A stretch of 64,000 nt of DNA from Micropruina glycogenica (GTDB lineage: Bacteria; Actinomycetota; Actinomycetes; Propionibacteriales; Propionibacteriaceae): NCBI RefSeq assembly GCF_039524395.1, contig NZ_BAAAGO010000018.1. One strand, given 5' to 3'. The notes beneath the pieces were generated by a model that was not told where the DNA came from, did not search any database, and was given only the letters and a program-made list of their open reading frames with translations. Below, piece after piece: positions 52,495 through 61,181 of the stretch. Each line of letters starts with the position of its first letter. The first letter of the stretch is position 1. The position numbers and the translations under genes were made by a program.

Positions 52495-52992
52495 CTAGAC
52501 CACCTGGTGCAGCCAGCGGACGTCCGCGCCCTCGCCGGCCTGCCGAAAGACCTCGAGTTCGTCGTCCCAGGCGGTGCCGAGCAGGTCGTTGACCGCCTCG
52601 TGCAGACTGCGGCCGCCCAGCGCCTCGCGCACGACCGCGGCCTTCAGCCGCTGCTCGTTGATCATCACGTCGCCATGCAGGCCCACCGTGGCGTGAAACA
52701 GGCCCAGGGCCGGCGTGTACGAGTAGCGGACGGCCTCTGAGCTCGGCGTGGCCCGCTCGGTGACCTCGAACCGCAGCCGCTGCCAGCCCTTGAGGGCGCT
52801 GGTGAGCTTCGCGGACGTGCCGACGGGGCCCGTCCAGGCGTATTCGGCGCGATAGCTCGCGCGTTCGGCCGGCTGTGACAGCCAGGTCAGATGAATGGGT
52901 ACGCCGATGGCGCCGCCCACGGCCCACTCGATATGCGGGCACAACGCGGACGGCGCAGAGTGGATCTGCACCACCCCATGGGTCGTCGCCAT
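52495..52992 (-). CDS. DUF3145 family protein
   Basis: This 165-residue protein starts at the ATG at 52992, with AAGGAGA upstream. The core (GVVQIHSAPSALCPHIEWAVGGAIG...WTGPVGTSAKLTSALKGW) matches DUF3145, found beside fabF in actinobacteria. The function is unknown. The frame extension to 53034 is unsupported. Confidence 0.9.
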   Translation of the reverse strand: MATTHGVVQIHSAPSALCPHIEWAVGGAIGVPIHLTWLSQPAERASYRAEYAWTGPVGTSAKLTSALKGWQRLRFEVTERATPSSEAVRYSYTPALGLFHATVGLHGDVMINEQRLKAAVVREALGGRSLHEAVNDLLGTAWDDELEVFRQAGEGADVRWLHQVV

Positions 52993-53151
52993 GGTCTTCT
53001 CCTTCGGCCGGGTAGCTGCCTTCCCCTGCATCACCCGCTCGTCGGAGTGCGTCCATTGTGCCTCACCCGTACCAACCGCACCAAGCGGCTTCGGCGCTCA
53101 TTCACCCGGCCGGGCGTGTCGATGCCCGGCTCGTGACGGCACACTGGCTGA

Positions 53152-53574
53152 ATGCCGAAGACGACCAAACAGGGCAAACCGATCAAGGATGAGCTGCCCT
53201 CCCCGGTCCAGCGCTCCGACGCGCACGCGCAGGCCACGTTCGCCAAGACCTACGACTCGGCTATGGAGAGCTACGACGATGAGGGCCGGGCCAACGCCAC
53301 CGCCTACGCCTCGCTGAAGCACAGCTACGAGAAGGTCGGCGACCACTGGGAGCGCAAAGACGAGCCGGGGCCGTCCGACGAGCGAGCCGAGGAGGGCGGC
53401 CTGAACGACAAGGAATCGGCGGGCGGGGTCGACGCCAAGGCTACGAAGGTGCACCTGCTCGGCATCGCCCGCAGGCTGAACGTCAAGGGCCGCTCGTCGA
53501 TGACCAAGGCCGAACTGGTGGACGCGATCGACAAGGCGAACGTGAAGGCCACGGCGAAGGCGCGTGAGGGCTGA
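53152..53574 (+). CDS. ChaB-like protein with Rho N-terminal/SAP-like domain
   Basis: This 140-residue protein has an N-terminal ChaB motif (ELPSPVQRSDAHAQATFAKTYDSAM) and a C-terminal Rho_N/SAP-like helix pair (LLGIARRLNVKGRSSMTKAELVDAI), joined by an acidic linker. Such fusions are common in actinobacteria and may bind nucleic acid, but no role is known. A REP-like palindrome follows directly. Confidence 0.85.
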   Translation: MPKTTKQGKPIKDELPSPVQRSDAHAQATFAKTYDSAMESYDDEGRANATAYASLKHSYEKVGDHWERKDEPGPSDERAEEGGLNDKESAGGVDAKATKVHLLGIARRLNVKGRSSMTKAELVDAIDKANVKATAKAREG

Positions 53575-53581
53575 CGCACCT

Positions 53582-53609
53582 CGTCATCCCGGCGCACGCC
53601 GGGATCTCC
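53582..53609. repeat. REP-like palindrome
   Basis: CGTCATCCCGG...CCGGGATCTCC core right after the ChaB-like stop. It is the same family as at 6.1, 26.9, 42.0 and 63.4 kb. Confidence 0.85.
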
Positions 53610-53668
53610 CGGCTGCACCCGAAGAGTCCGGCTGTGACAAATGCCGCTGCGCCGGGTTGGATGGCTGC

Positions 53669-54448
53669 ATGAGTGACGACCGGGTGCTGGTGGAGCGGCG
53701 CGGCCACCTGCTGCTGATCGGCCTGAACCGCCCCGACAAGCGCAATGCGGCCGACCTGGCCATGCTGCACGAGTTGGCCCGCGCTTACGCAGTGCTGCAC
53801 ACCGACCCCGAGTTGCGCGTGGGGGTGGTGCACGCCGTCGGCGACCACTTCACCGGCGGACTCGATCTGGCCGACGTGGGGCCGGGGCTCGTCAGCGGCC
53901 AGCTCGACCTGGTGCCGTCCGGCGGCATCGACCCCTGGGGTCTGGTCACCGAGCCGGTGGCCAAACCGGTGGTGCTCGCCGCGCAGGGCACCTGCCTGAC
54001 CCTGGGCGTCGAACTCGCCCTGGCCGCAGACGTGGTGGTGGCCGCCGACAGCACCCGCTTCGCCCAGTTGGAGGTGGCGCGCGGCATCATGGCGTTCGGT
54101 GGCGCGACGATCCGACTTCCCCGGTTGGGTTGGGGCGACGCGATGCGCTGGCTGCTCACCGGCGACTTCTTCGACGCGGCCGAGGCGCTGCGCATCGGCC
54201 TGGTGCAACAGGTGGTGCCGCACGGCGAGCAGGTGGACGCCGCAATCGCGATCGCCGAACGCATCGCCGCGCAGGCCCCGCTGGCCGTGCAGGCCACGCT
54301 GGCCAACGCTCGGCTCGCCCTGCACGACCCGCAGGCCGCGGCCGACAGGCTGCGCCGACTGGTGGCGATGCTCGCGGGTACCCAGGACGCACAAAGTGCG
54401 ATGACGGCCTTTCTGAGCGGAAGACCGATTGACTTCGAGGGTCGCTGA
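53669..54448 (+). CDS. enoyl-CoA hydratase/isomerase family protein
   Basis: This 259-residue protein starts at the ATG at 53669. It has the crotonase oxyanion-hole segments (GDHFTGGLDL and GTCLTLGVELALAADVVVAA). The residue at the position of the first catalytic Glu of hydratases is not clearly present, so the reaction (hydratase, isomerase or lyase) is undetermined. It is not in an operon. Confidence 0.88.
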   Translation: MSDDRVLVERRGHLLLIGLNRPDKRNAADLAMLHELARAYAVLHTDPELRVGVVHAVGDHFTGGLDLADVGPGLVSGQLDLVPSGGIDPWGLVTEPVAKPVVLAAQGTCLTLGVELALAADVVVAADSTRFAQLEVARGIMAFGGATIRLPRLGWGDAMRWLLTGDFFDAAEALRIGLVQQVVPHGEQVDAAIAIAERIAAQAPLAVQATLANARLALHDPQAAADRLRRLVAMLAGTQDAQSAMTAFLSGRPIDFEGR

Positions 54449-54522
54449 GGCTCACCGTCCGCGCATACCCACCAGGAGTTGGTCGCAGTACGCTGAGCAC
54501 ACCCCCACCCTGAGGAAGCGCC

Positions 54523-55656
54523 ATGCGGTCACTATTCCCCCATGCGGTCGCCATCGTGACCGCCCTCACCGTCACCGGGTCGTCCCTGACTGCAACGGCA
54601 CCTCCGGCCGCGGCGGCGCCCACGCCAGTCATCACTGCAGTGGCGAGCGGCCTCACTATTCCCTGGGACGTCACCTGGGTCGGCTCCACGATGCTGTTCG
54701 ACGAGCGGCCCGGACGACTCTGGTCGCTCCAGCCCGGCGGCACGCCACAACGGGTGAGCCTCGATCTACCGCCGATCTTCACCAACTCTGAGTCGGGAAT
54801 GCTGGGCATGGTGGCTGACCCGAACGCGGCCAGCAACGGCCTGTTCTACACCTGCCTGTCGGTCGCCAAGGACGACGGCACCGCCAAAGACGTCGAGGTC
54901 TGGAAATGGCAACTCACCGATGCCACCACGGCGGTCAAGGTGAAGACCCTGATCACCGGCATTCCGGTCAACAAGGGCAGACACAACGGCTGCCGGCTGC
55001 GCTTCCGGTCGAGCGACCGGCTGTACATCGGCACGGGCGATGCGGCTCAGGGCACGAATCCGCAGAACCTGAAATCGTTGGGCGGCAAGGTGCTGCGGGT
55101 GACGGCCGACGGCACTCCCCCGTCGACGAACCCGTTCTACGCCAAAGGGGGTAACGCGCGGTACGTGTGGACCTACGGGCATCGCAACGTGCAAGGCCTC
55201 GCCCACCGCACCGACGGCGTCGACCAGATGTGGTCGGTCGAACACGGCCCCAGTCGCGACGACGAGATCAATCGCATCATCGGCGGGACGAACTACGGGT
55301 GGTCGCCGACGCCTGGTTACAACGAGTCCCGTGCGATGACCGACACCAAGCGGTACCCCAAAGCCAAGACCGCGCGCTGGCGATCCGGGTCACCCACCGT
55401 GGCACCCAGCGGCGCGACCTTCCTGAACGGGTCCCAGTGGGGCGACTGGAACGGCCACCTGGCCGTTGGCCTGCTCAAGGGTCAGGGCATCCTGCTGTTC
55501 CGGGTGACCGGCACCGAGACGGTGCGCAGAGTGACCGAGATCGCCACCACCTACGGCCGCGTGCGCGCCGTGCAGCAAGGTCCGGACGGAGCCCTGTACT
55601 TCACCACCTCGAACGGCGACGGCCTCGACGGTGTGTACCGCCTCACCCTTACCTGA
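54523..55656 (+). CDS. secreted PQQ-dependent sugar dehydrogenase-like protein
   Basis: This 377-residue protein has a signal peptide (about 1-33, ending AAA|AP) and a six-blade beta-propeller typical of soluble glucose/aldose dehydrogenases (IPWDVTWVGSTMLFDERPGRLW, YGHRNVQGLAHRTDG, EHGPSRDDEINRI). These bind PQQ and Ca and oxidise sugars to lactones. The conserved His-Arg-Asn segment (GHRN) is present. No PQQ biosynthesis genes are in the window, so the cofactor source is unknown. Confidence 0.88.
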   Translation: MRSLFPHAVAIVTALTVTGSSLTATAPPAAAAPTPVITAVASGLTIPWDVTWVGSTMLFDERPGRLWSLQPGGTPQRVSLDLPPIFTNSESGMLGMVADPNAASNGLFYTCLSVAKDDGTAKDVEVWKWQLTDATTAVKVKTLITGIPVNKGRHNGCRLRFRSSDRLYIGTGDAAQGTNPQNLKSLGGKVLRVTADGTPPSTNPFYAKGGNARYVWTYGHRNVQGLAHRTDGVDQMWSVEHGPSRDDEINRIIGGTNYGWSPTPGYNESRAMTDTKRYPKAKTARWRSGSPTVAPSGATFLNGSQWGDWNGHLAVGLLKGQGILLFRVTGTETVRRVTEIATTYGRVRAVQQGPDGALYFTTSNGDGLDGVYRLTLT

Positions 55657-55679
55657 GGCCACCAGGGCCAGCGGGACCC

Positions 55680-55765
55680 GAGGACGGCTACGTGGTCGGC
55701 CAGGGTCGTCGTGGGCCCGTGCCGGTGCACCACGAGGAAGCTGCAGCCGGGTGGCCGAGTTGGTG
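55680..55765 (+). pseudogene. inverted remnant of a VWA-protein gene
   Basis: The + strand reads EDGYVVGQGRRGPVPVHHEE then breaks frame, closely matching DDGYVVDQGRREPVPVNHEE of the neighbouring VWA protein (on the - strand, about 56.1 kb). At DNA level the similarity continues through CTGCAG/GTGGCCGA with an inserted base. No start or complete domain exists. It looks like a decayed, inverted duplication fragment. Confidence 0.7.
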
Positions 55766-55849
55766 GTGGCGGCTCGGGTCGCGGCGGCCGCGGCGAGGCC
55801 TAAGGCGACCGAGGGGTGCAGAACGGCCCGCCCGACGACCCGCGCTCGC

Positions 55850-56812
55850 TCAGGGCCAGCGGGCGCCCAACGCGATCACTGCCATCGACGCGAGCACCGC
55901 GAAACCGAGCGCCCAGCCGGCGTAGTACTCGGTGACCTCTTGCTGAACCTTTACATAACCCACCTGTTCGGCAATGGCCGAGTACACCTGCTTCAGTTCA
56001 TCGCCGGAGGCTGCGGCAAACTTCTTCCCGCCCGAGATGTCGGCCACTCGCTGCAGTTCTTCGTGATTTACCGGAACCGGTTCACGACGACCCTGGTCCA
56101 CCACGTAGCCATCATCCGTGCCGTAGGCGATGGTGTAAATGGGATAGCCGCGGTTCTTCGCCTCCTTCGCCGCAGGCGCTGAATACCGCGGGATATTTGT
56201 ATAGCCATCCGAGAGCAACACGATTGCGCCGGGCGCCGGATCCTCGGGGTGATCGGGATCAACAGGGGCTAGCGCCAGCGCATCGAGCGACGAATAGATT
56301 CCTTCACCGATCGAAGTGGACGGGGCCACCTGCAGATTGTCGATGGCCCGCGACACCAGGCCGCGATCGGTGGTCGGGGCCACCACCACCGCCGCCGAGC
56401 CGGCGAAGGCGACCAGGGCCACGTTGAACCGCGGCGGCAGCATGCCCAGAAAGTCCTTGGCGCCGGCCTTCGCCGCGTCGAGCCGGTTGGGTTTGACGTC
56501 TTCGGCGATCATCGAGCGCGACACGTCGAGGGCGATCACGATGGTGGCCCGGTCGCGCGGCACGTCCACCTGATCGGACGGCTTCGCGAACGCCACGTTG
56601 AGCGCAGCCAACGACAGCACGGCCGCGCCGACGGCGATGTGCCGCTTCCACGCCTGCTGCTTGGGTAGCACCCGGTCGAGGTTGGTGATGCCGGTGGTGC
56701 GGCTGCGTGCGCTCTTGCGGCGCAGCAGCACGAAGTAGAGCAGCAGCAGCACCGGAATCAGCAGCATCCACCACAGCCGCTCCGGTTCGATGAACGAGAT
56801 CATGGGAATCAT
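55850..56812 (-). CDS. VWA-domain membrane protein (BatA-like), second copy
   Basis: This 320-residue protein starts at the ATG at 56812, overlapping the stop of the upstream VWA gene. N-terminal helices (ERLWWMLLIPVLLLLYFVLL and a second near 60-80) precede a VWA domain (about 90-285) with MIDAS DVSRSM and later LLSDGYTNIP, and one C-terminal helix (ALGFAVLASMAVIALGARWP). It is similar in full length to the preceding gene, so the two arose by duplication. MoxR-DUF58-VWA sets act as AAA-chaperone systems in envelope or metal-cofactor maturation. Confidence 0.92.
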   Translation of the reverse strand: MIPMISFIEPERLWWMLLIPVLLLLYFVLLRRKSARSRTTGITNLDRVLPKQQAWKRHIAVGAAVLSLAALNVAFAKPSDQVDVPRDRATIVIALDVSRSMIAEDVKPNRLDAAKAGAKDFLGMLPPRFNVALVAFAGSAAVVVAPTTDRGLVSRAIDNLQVAPSTSIGEGIYSSLDALALAPVDPDHPEDPAPGAIVLLSDGYTNIPRYSAPAAKEAKNRGYPIYTIAYGTDDGYVVDQGRREPVPVNHEELQRVADISGGKKFAAASGDELKQVYSAIAEQVGYVKVQQEVTEYYAGWALGFAVLASMAVIALGARWP

Positions 56813-57771
56813 CAGGGCCACCTCGCTCCGAGCGAGACGGCGGCCAGTGCGGCGACCACGGCGAACGCCAGGCCGTAACCGGCCCAGGTCGCGGTGATCT
56901 CTTTGCGCACCTCTTCGTAGCCGACTTCACTTCGGATGTTCTTGTACACAGAGTCCAGTTGGCCGACGTTCTCGGCCGCGTAGGCCTGCCCGTTGGTCAT
57001 GGACGCGATCCGCTGCAACAACGCCTTGTCGGGCGGAACCTTCTCGCGTTTGCCGTCGAGGTCGACGTAGCCGTTCTCGGTGCCGTACGCGATGGTGTAG
57101 ATCGGCACCTTGGCCTTGGCGGCCTCGGCCGCCTCTTGGGTGGGCGAGCGGCCGGCGGTGTTCTGGCCGTCGCTCAGCAGCACGATGGCGCCGGGCGGAA
57201 TGGAGCCGTCCGCAGCCTTGGGGGCCGACTGCAGGGTGGCCATCGCCACGTTGATCGCGTCGCCGATGGCGGTGGAGTCTTGCAGGGTGAGCGCGTCGAT
57301 GGCGCGATTCACCTGACCGCGGTCGGTGGTGGGTGGCATGCGGGCCGCCGGGTTGCCCGACAGGCTCACCAGCGCCACGTTGTACTGCGCGGGCAGCGAT
57401 GCCACGAACTGCTTGGCCTCGTCTTTGGCGGCGTCCAACCGGTTGGGCTTGACGTCGGTGGACGCCATCGACTGGCTGACGTCGAGCACCAGCACGATGG
57501 TGGCACGCTCGCGCGGCACCCGGTCGACGCCGCTGGGCCGCGACCAGGCGATGGTCAGCGCGGCCAGGCTGAGCAGGGTGAGCGCCACGGCCAGGTGACG
57601 CCGCCACTGCGACTGCACCGGCACCACCGCACCCAGCACACCGGTGTTGGTGAACCGCATGCCCGAGCGGTTCTTTCGCCTGGTCAGGTAGACATAAGCG
57701 GCCACCAGCAGCGGAATGAGCAGCAGCCACCACAGGCGTTCGGGGTTGAGAAACATCTGTTCGATGTTCAT
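56812..57771 (-). CDS. VWA-domain membrane protein (BatA-like), first copy
   Basis: This 319-residue protein has the same layout as its downstream neighbour: N-terminal helices, VWA domain with DVSQSM (MIDAS) and LLSDGQNTAG, and a C-terminal helix ending ALGARWP. It overlaps the DUF58 gene stop by ATGA. VWA domains bind proteins through a metal ion, and MoxR ATPases are thought to remodel their targets via them. Confidence 0.93.
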   Translation of the reverse strand: MNIEQMFLNPERLWWLLLIPLLVAAYVYLTRRKNRSGMRFTNTGVLGAVVPVQSQWRRHLAVALTLLSLAALTIAWSRPSGVDRVPRERATIVLVLDVSQSMASTDVKPNRLDAAKDEAKQFVASLPAQYNVALVSLSGNPAARMPPTTDRGQVNRAIDALTLQDSTAIGDAINVAMATLQSAPKAADGSIPPGAIVLLSDGQNTAGRSPTQEAAEAAKAKVPIYTIAYGTENGYVDLDGKREKVPPDKALLQRIASMTNGQAYAAENVGQLDSVYKNIRSEVGYEEVRKEITATWAGYGLAFAVVAALAAVSLGARWP

Positions 57772-58817
57772 TTGCTCACCCCCTGCGGCGGTTGGTGCAA
57801 CATGCCCGCCACCCGCCGGTAGGCGAGCACGAACCGTGCAATGTCTTGCACCCAGTCTGTATCCGTACGCAACTGAATGTGCGCCACGCCCGCCCGGCGC
57901 AGCGCGATGCGGATGCGTTCACGCTGCGCGGCCGAGGCGGCGTCCATGCGTTCGCGGGCGCCGGAGTCGCTGGTGTTGACGTAGCGCTGAAAGTCGGTTT
58001 CGGGGTCGCGGATCAGAATGTCGCCCACGTCGGGAAACTCGACCTCACGCTTGTCGACCACCTCGACGGCCAGCACCTGGTTGCGCACCGCCAGCCGGCG
58101 CATCGGACGTTCCCAGTCGGGCTCGATGTTCGGGTCGAGTTCGGAATCGCCGGCCGACAAGAAGTCGGACACCACGATGCGCATGCCGCGGCGGCGCTGC
58201 AAACGGGTGAGCTGCTCGACGCCGGCGGCCAGCGTGTAGGGCCCGGCGCTGTGGTCGGGCACGATCGGCTCTTCGAGCATGCGGCGCAGCAGCCCGTACA
58301 GGGCGGTGCGGCCCGAACGCGCGGGCAGCCGCTTGATGCGGTCGGGCCGCATGATCAGCCCGCCGAACCGGTCACCCATCTTCTGCGACAGAAACCCGAT
58401 GGTGGCGATCGCCGCGATGCCCAGGTCGCGCTTGGTGACTCCCCCGGTGCCCCAGTTCATGGACGGCGTGACGTCGAGCAGCGCCCACACCTCGAGTTCG
58501 CGGTCGGCGATGGTGTCACGCACGTGCGGCGTCTGGGTGCGTGCGGTGACGGCCCAGTCGATCTTGCGCACGTCGTCCTGGCCGGGCACGTACAACCGGG
58601 CGTCGTTGGTTTCGGAGCCGGGCCCGGGCAGCAGGCCGCGGTGGTCGCCGTGCAGAAAGCCCTCCAGGCGCCGCACGATGGTGAGTTCAAGCCGGCGCAG
58701 CGCCGCCTCGGGGGCGAGCTTGTGCAGCGGCAGCGTGGCGTGGGTGGGTTCGCGCAGCACCGACTCCACCGCGCCGAGGTCGTCGGCGGGCGGTTCGAAC
58801 TGCGGTTGCTGGGTCAA
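57768..58817 (-). CDS. DUF58 domain protein
   Basis: This 349-residue protein has a TTG start at 58817, six bases from the MoxR stop. The DUF58 signature (RRLEGFLHGDHRGLLPGPGSETNDARLYVPGQDDVRKIDW) and a VWA-like region with DVTPSMNWGTG follow. There are no membrane helices. It is the usual companion of MoxR and VWA proteins, and the start codon is uncertain. Confidence 0.9.
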   Translation of the reverse strand: MTQQPQFEPPADDLGAVESVLREPTHATLPLHKLAPEAALRRLELTIVRRLEGFLHGDHRGLLPGPGSETNDARLYVPGQDDVRKIDWAVTARTQTPHVRDTIADRELEVWALLDVTPSMNWGTGGVTKRDLGIAAIATIGFLSQKMGDRFGGLIMRPDRIKRLPARSGRTALYGLLRRMLEEPIVPDHSAGPYTLAAGVEQLTRLQRRRGMRIVVSDFLSAGDSELDPNIEPDWERPMRRLAVRNQVLAVEVVDKREVEFPDVGDILIRDPETDFQRYVNTSDSGARERMDAASAAQRERIRIALRRAGVAHIQLRTDTDWVQDIARFVLAYRRVAGMLHQPPQGVSK

Positions 58818-58822
58818 CGTGC

Positions 58823-59902
58823 TCAGGACGGGTAGCTGGGGTTGTGCCGGTGCTGGGTGTGCGACTGGTCACGCTGCTGCTGGTTCCACACCGGGGTGGG
58901 CGGCGGCACCATCGCGACGATGCGCTCGACCACCTGGCTGGGGGCGATGTTGTCGGCGACGGCGTCGAAGCCGAGCACCAGACGGTGCGACATGACGTCT
59001 TTGGCGACCGCCTGCACGTCGGTGGGCAGCACGTAGTCACGGCCGTGAATCAGCGCCAGCGCACGGGCCGCGGCGACCAGGCCCAGGGTGGCGCGCGGCG
59101 AGCAACCGATCTGGATCACCGAGGTCAGGTCGGGCATGCCGAACTCAGCCGGGGTGCGAGTGGCCAGCACCAGCCGCACGATGTACTCGGCCACCAGGTT
59201 GTGCACGAACACGTTCGAGGCCTGGTCTTGCAGCTCTTTGACCCGGTCGGGGTTCAGCACGTTGGTGGGCTCGGGCGGCGTCACGCTCATGCGGCGCAGG
59301 ATCTCGAACTCTTCGTTGCCGCGCGGGTACGGCACGTCGACCTTGAGCAGAAAGCGGTCGCGCTGCGCCTCGGGCAGCGGGTAGACGCCCTCGGACTCGA
59401 TCGGGTTCTGGGTGGCGATCACGATGAACGGCTTCGGCACCGGGTAGGTGGTGCCGCCGATCGACACCTGCCGCTCGGCCATCAGTTCCAGCATCGCCGA
59501 CTGCACCTTGGCCGGGGCTCGGTTGATCTCGTCGGCCAGCACGAAGTTGACGAACACCGGGCCCAGCGCGATGTCGAACTTCTCTTGCCGGGCCGAGTAG
59601 ATGCGCGTGCCGACGATGTCGGAGGGCACCAGGTCGGGGGTGAACTGAATGCGGCTGAAGTCGCCGCCCACCACGGTGGCGAAGCTGCGCACCGCGAGCG
59701 TTTTGGCCACGCCCGGGACGCCTTCGAGCAGCACGTGCCCCTTGGCCAGCAGTCCGACCATCAACTGCTCGACCATGTGCTCCTGGCCGACGATCACCCG
59801 CTGCACCTGGGCGATCGCCTCGCCCAGCACGCGGGCCGCCTCGCGGGTGGCCGGATTGGCGTCCGGCTGCTGCTGGCCCGGGCCCTGGGTCGGATTCGAC
59901 AC
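58823..59902 (-). CDS. MoxR-type AAA+ ATPase
   Basis: This 359-residue ATPase starts at a GTG at 59902 (GGAG six bases upstream); a GTG at 59926 is an alternative. Walker A is GVPGVAKT, Walker B region VFVNFVLADEINRAP, sensor ATQNPIESEGVYPLPEAQRDRF, and the C-terminal lid contains GCSPRATLGLVAAARA. It is a chaperone-like motor coupled to DUF58 and VWA proteins encoded next. It is the first gene of the four-gene operon. Confidence 0.94.
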   Translation of the reverse strand: MSNPTQGPGQQQPDANPATREAARVLGEAIAQVQRVIVGQEHMVEQLMVGLLAKGHVLLEGVPGVAKTLAVRSFATVVGGDFSRIQFTPDLVPSDIVGTRIYSARQEKFDIALGPVFVNFVLADEINRAPAKVQSAMLELMAERQVSIGGTTYPVPKPFIVIATQNPIESEGVYPLPEAQRDRFLLKVDVPYPRGNEEFEILRRMSVTPPEPTNVLNPDRVKELQDQASNVFVHNLVAEYIVRLVLATRTPAEFGMPDLTSVIQIGCSPRATLGLVAAARALALIHGRDYVLPTDVQAVAKDVMSHRLVLGFDAVADNIAPSQVVERIVAMVPPPTPVWNQQQRDQSHTQHRHNPSYPS

Positions 59903-60251
59903 GCGTGTCTCCTGATCGCTGATCACCTGGTGCGGGCACCGCCCGCAGATACGTGCGCAACCTTACCGGGCGCCTGCGTCACCTTCGTGGGTGTCGCACA
60001 GGGTCGTCACAGGCTCGGCCGTGGACCTCGCCACCCCTGTCGCAGTCACCCGACCGACCACGAGCAAGCGCGTCACACGGGCCACGAGGTCTCTGCGGCC
60101 CGCACCCAAGGGGGCCGGCTTCGTCCCCCCGGTCTGGCGCTGCCCCACCTGCATTGACCGCCGGCCGGAGCGTTGCCCGGCATCGGGCAGAATGGACACC
60201 GCCTGCGGAGTTCGGCCCAGCGGTTTGGCTCCTGTGATGAGATGGGAGCCG

Positions 60252-61181
60252 ATGTCAGAGCAACAGCCCCCGGCACCCGGCGACCCACAGTCGCCGGGCG
60301 GCGCCCCTGTACCGCTGACGCCCCTGCTGTCGGACGATCCGCCCAAGATCGGCGACTTCTGGCTCGACGCGCGACTGATCGCGACCCCGTCGGGGGTGGC
60401 GTACGCCGGTCACGACGACGCCAACACGCCGGTCATGCTGTTGCTGCTGTCAGAAGGCGCGGCGAACGACCCCGCCGCGCGTGACCGGCTGGCCGGGCTG
60501 GTCAACCAGCTGCACATCGACACCGTCATCGCCCGCGGCGGCCACGGCCAGGACGAGGGCCGGCTCGGCAACAAGTACCGCCACGAGTCCGACGATCCGG
60601 TCGACCCGGACGACGCGCCGCTGGCGCCCTGGGTGGCGCTGGCCTACGACGGCTCCCCCGCCGCGATCGGCGAGGCGGGCCGCATTCTCGACGAGGTGGC
60701 ACTGGCCCGGTTGCCGCTGCAGGGTACCCCGGCCGGGCCCGACTACCGGCTGCACTGGATCGACCGGTCGGGCCCAGGCGTCGCACGGTTGTGGCCGCTG
60801 CCCTGGCCCGGACGCCACGACCGGGCCGGCTGGGTGTCGATTCTGGCGTCGTGGTTGTTGATGCTGCTGCTCGCCGCCCTGGCCGTGCTGATCGCCATTC
60901 TGATCTTTCAGCAGTCGCCCCAGCAGAGCCCACCGCCTCCCGTCGACTCCACCGCGTCGCCGCAGTCGGGGCAGCCCTCGCCACAGTCGGGCTCGCCGTC
61001 ACCGCAGTCGGGTTCGCCATCCCCCCAGTCGGGCTCGCCGTCACCGCAGTCGGGTTCGCCGTCCCCCCAGTCGGGCTCGCCGTCCCCCCAGTCGGGCTCA
61101 CCCTCACCGCAGTCGGGCTCGCCGTCCCCCCAGTCGGGCTCGCCGGGCGCCGGCCAACCGACCCCGAACTCGCGACTGTGA
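60252..61181 (+). CDS. membrane protein with exported SPQSGSP repeat tail
   Basis: This 309-residue protein starts at the ATG at 60252 (MSEQQPPAPGDP). A soluble domain (about 30-190) of unknown family is followed by one helix (about 199-219, ASWLLMLLLAALAVLIAILI) and then nine 7-residue SPQSGSP/SPQSGQP repeats. The repeats would be outside the cell. It is coupled to the HAD hydrolase gene by GTGA. The N-terminal domain shows WLDARLIATPSGVAYAGHDD and resembles nothing I recognise. Gaps around it (59.9-60.25 kb) contain no further gene. Confidence 0.82.
   Translation: MSEQQPPAPGDPQSPGGAPVPLTPLLSDDPPKIGDFWLDARLIATPSGVAYAGHDDANTPVMLLLLSEGAANDPAARDRLAGLVNQLHIDTVIARGGHGQDEGRLGNKYRHESDDPVDPDDAPLAPWVALAYDGSPAAIGEAGRILDEVALARLPLQGTPAGPDYRLHWIDRSGPGVARLWPLPWPGRHDRAGWVSILASWLLMLLLAALAVLIAILIFQQSPQQSPPPPVDSTASPQSGQPSPQSGSPSPQSGSPSPQSGSPSPQSGSPSPQSGSPSPQSGSPSPQSGSPSPQSGSPGAGQPTPNSRL
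60957..61145 (+). repeat. nine 21-bp in-frame repeats
   Basis: Units such as TCACCGCAGTCGGGTTCGCC encode SPQSGSP; synonymous variation between units is visible. Such repeats can change copy number by slippage. Confidence 0.9.
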
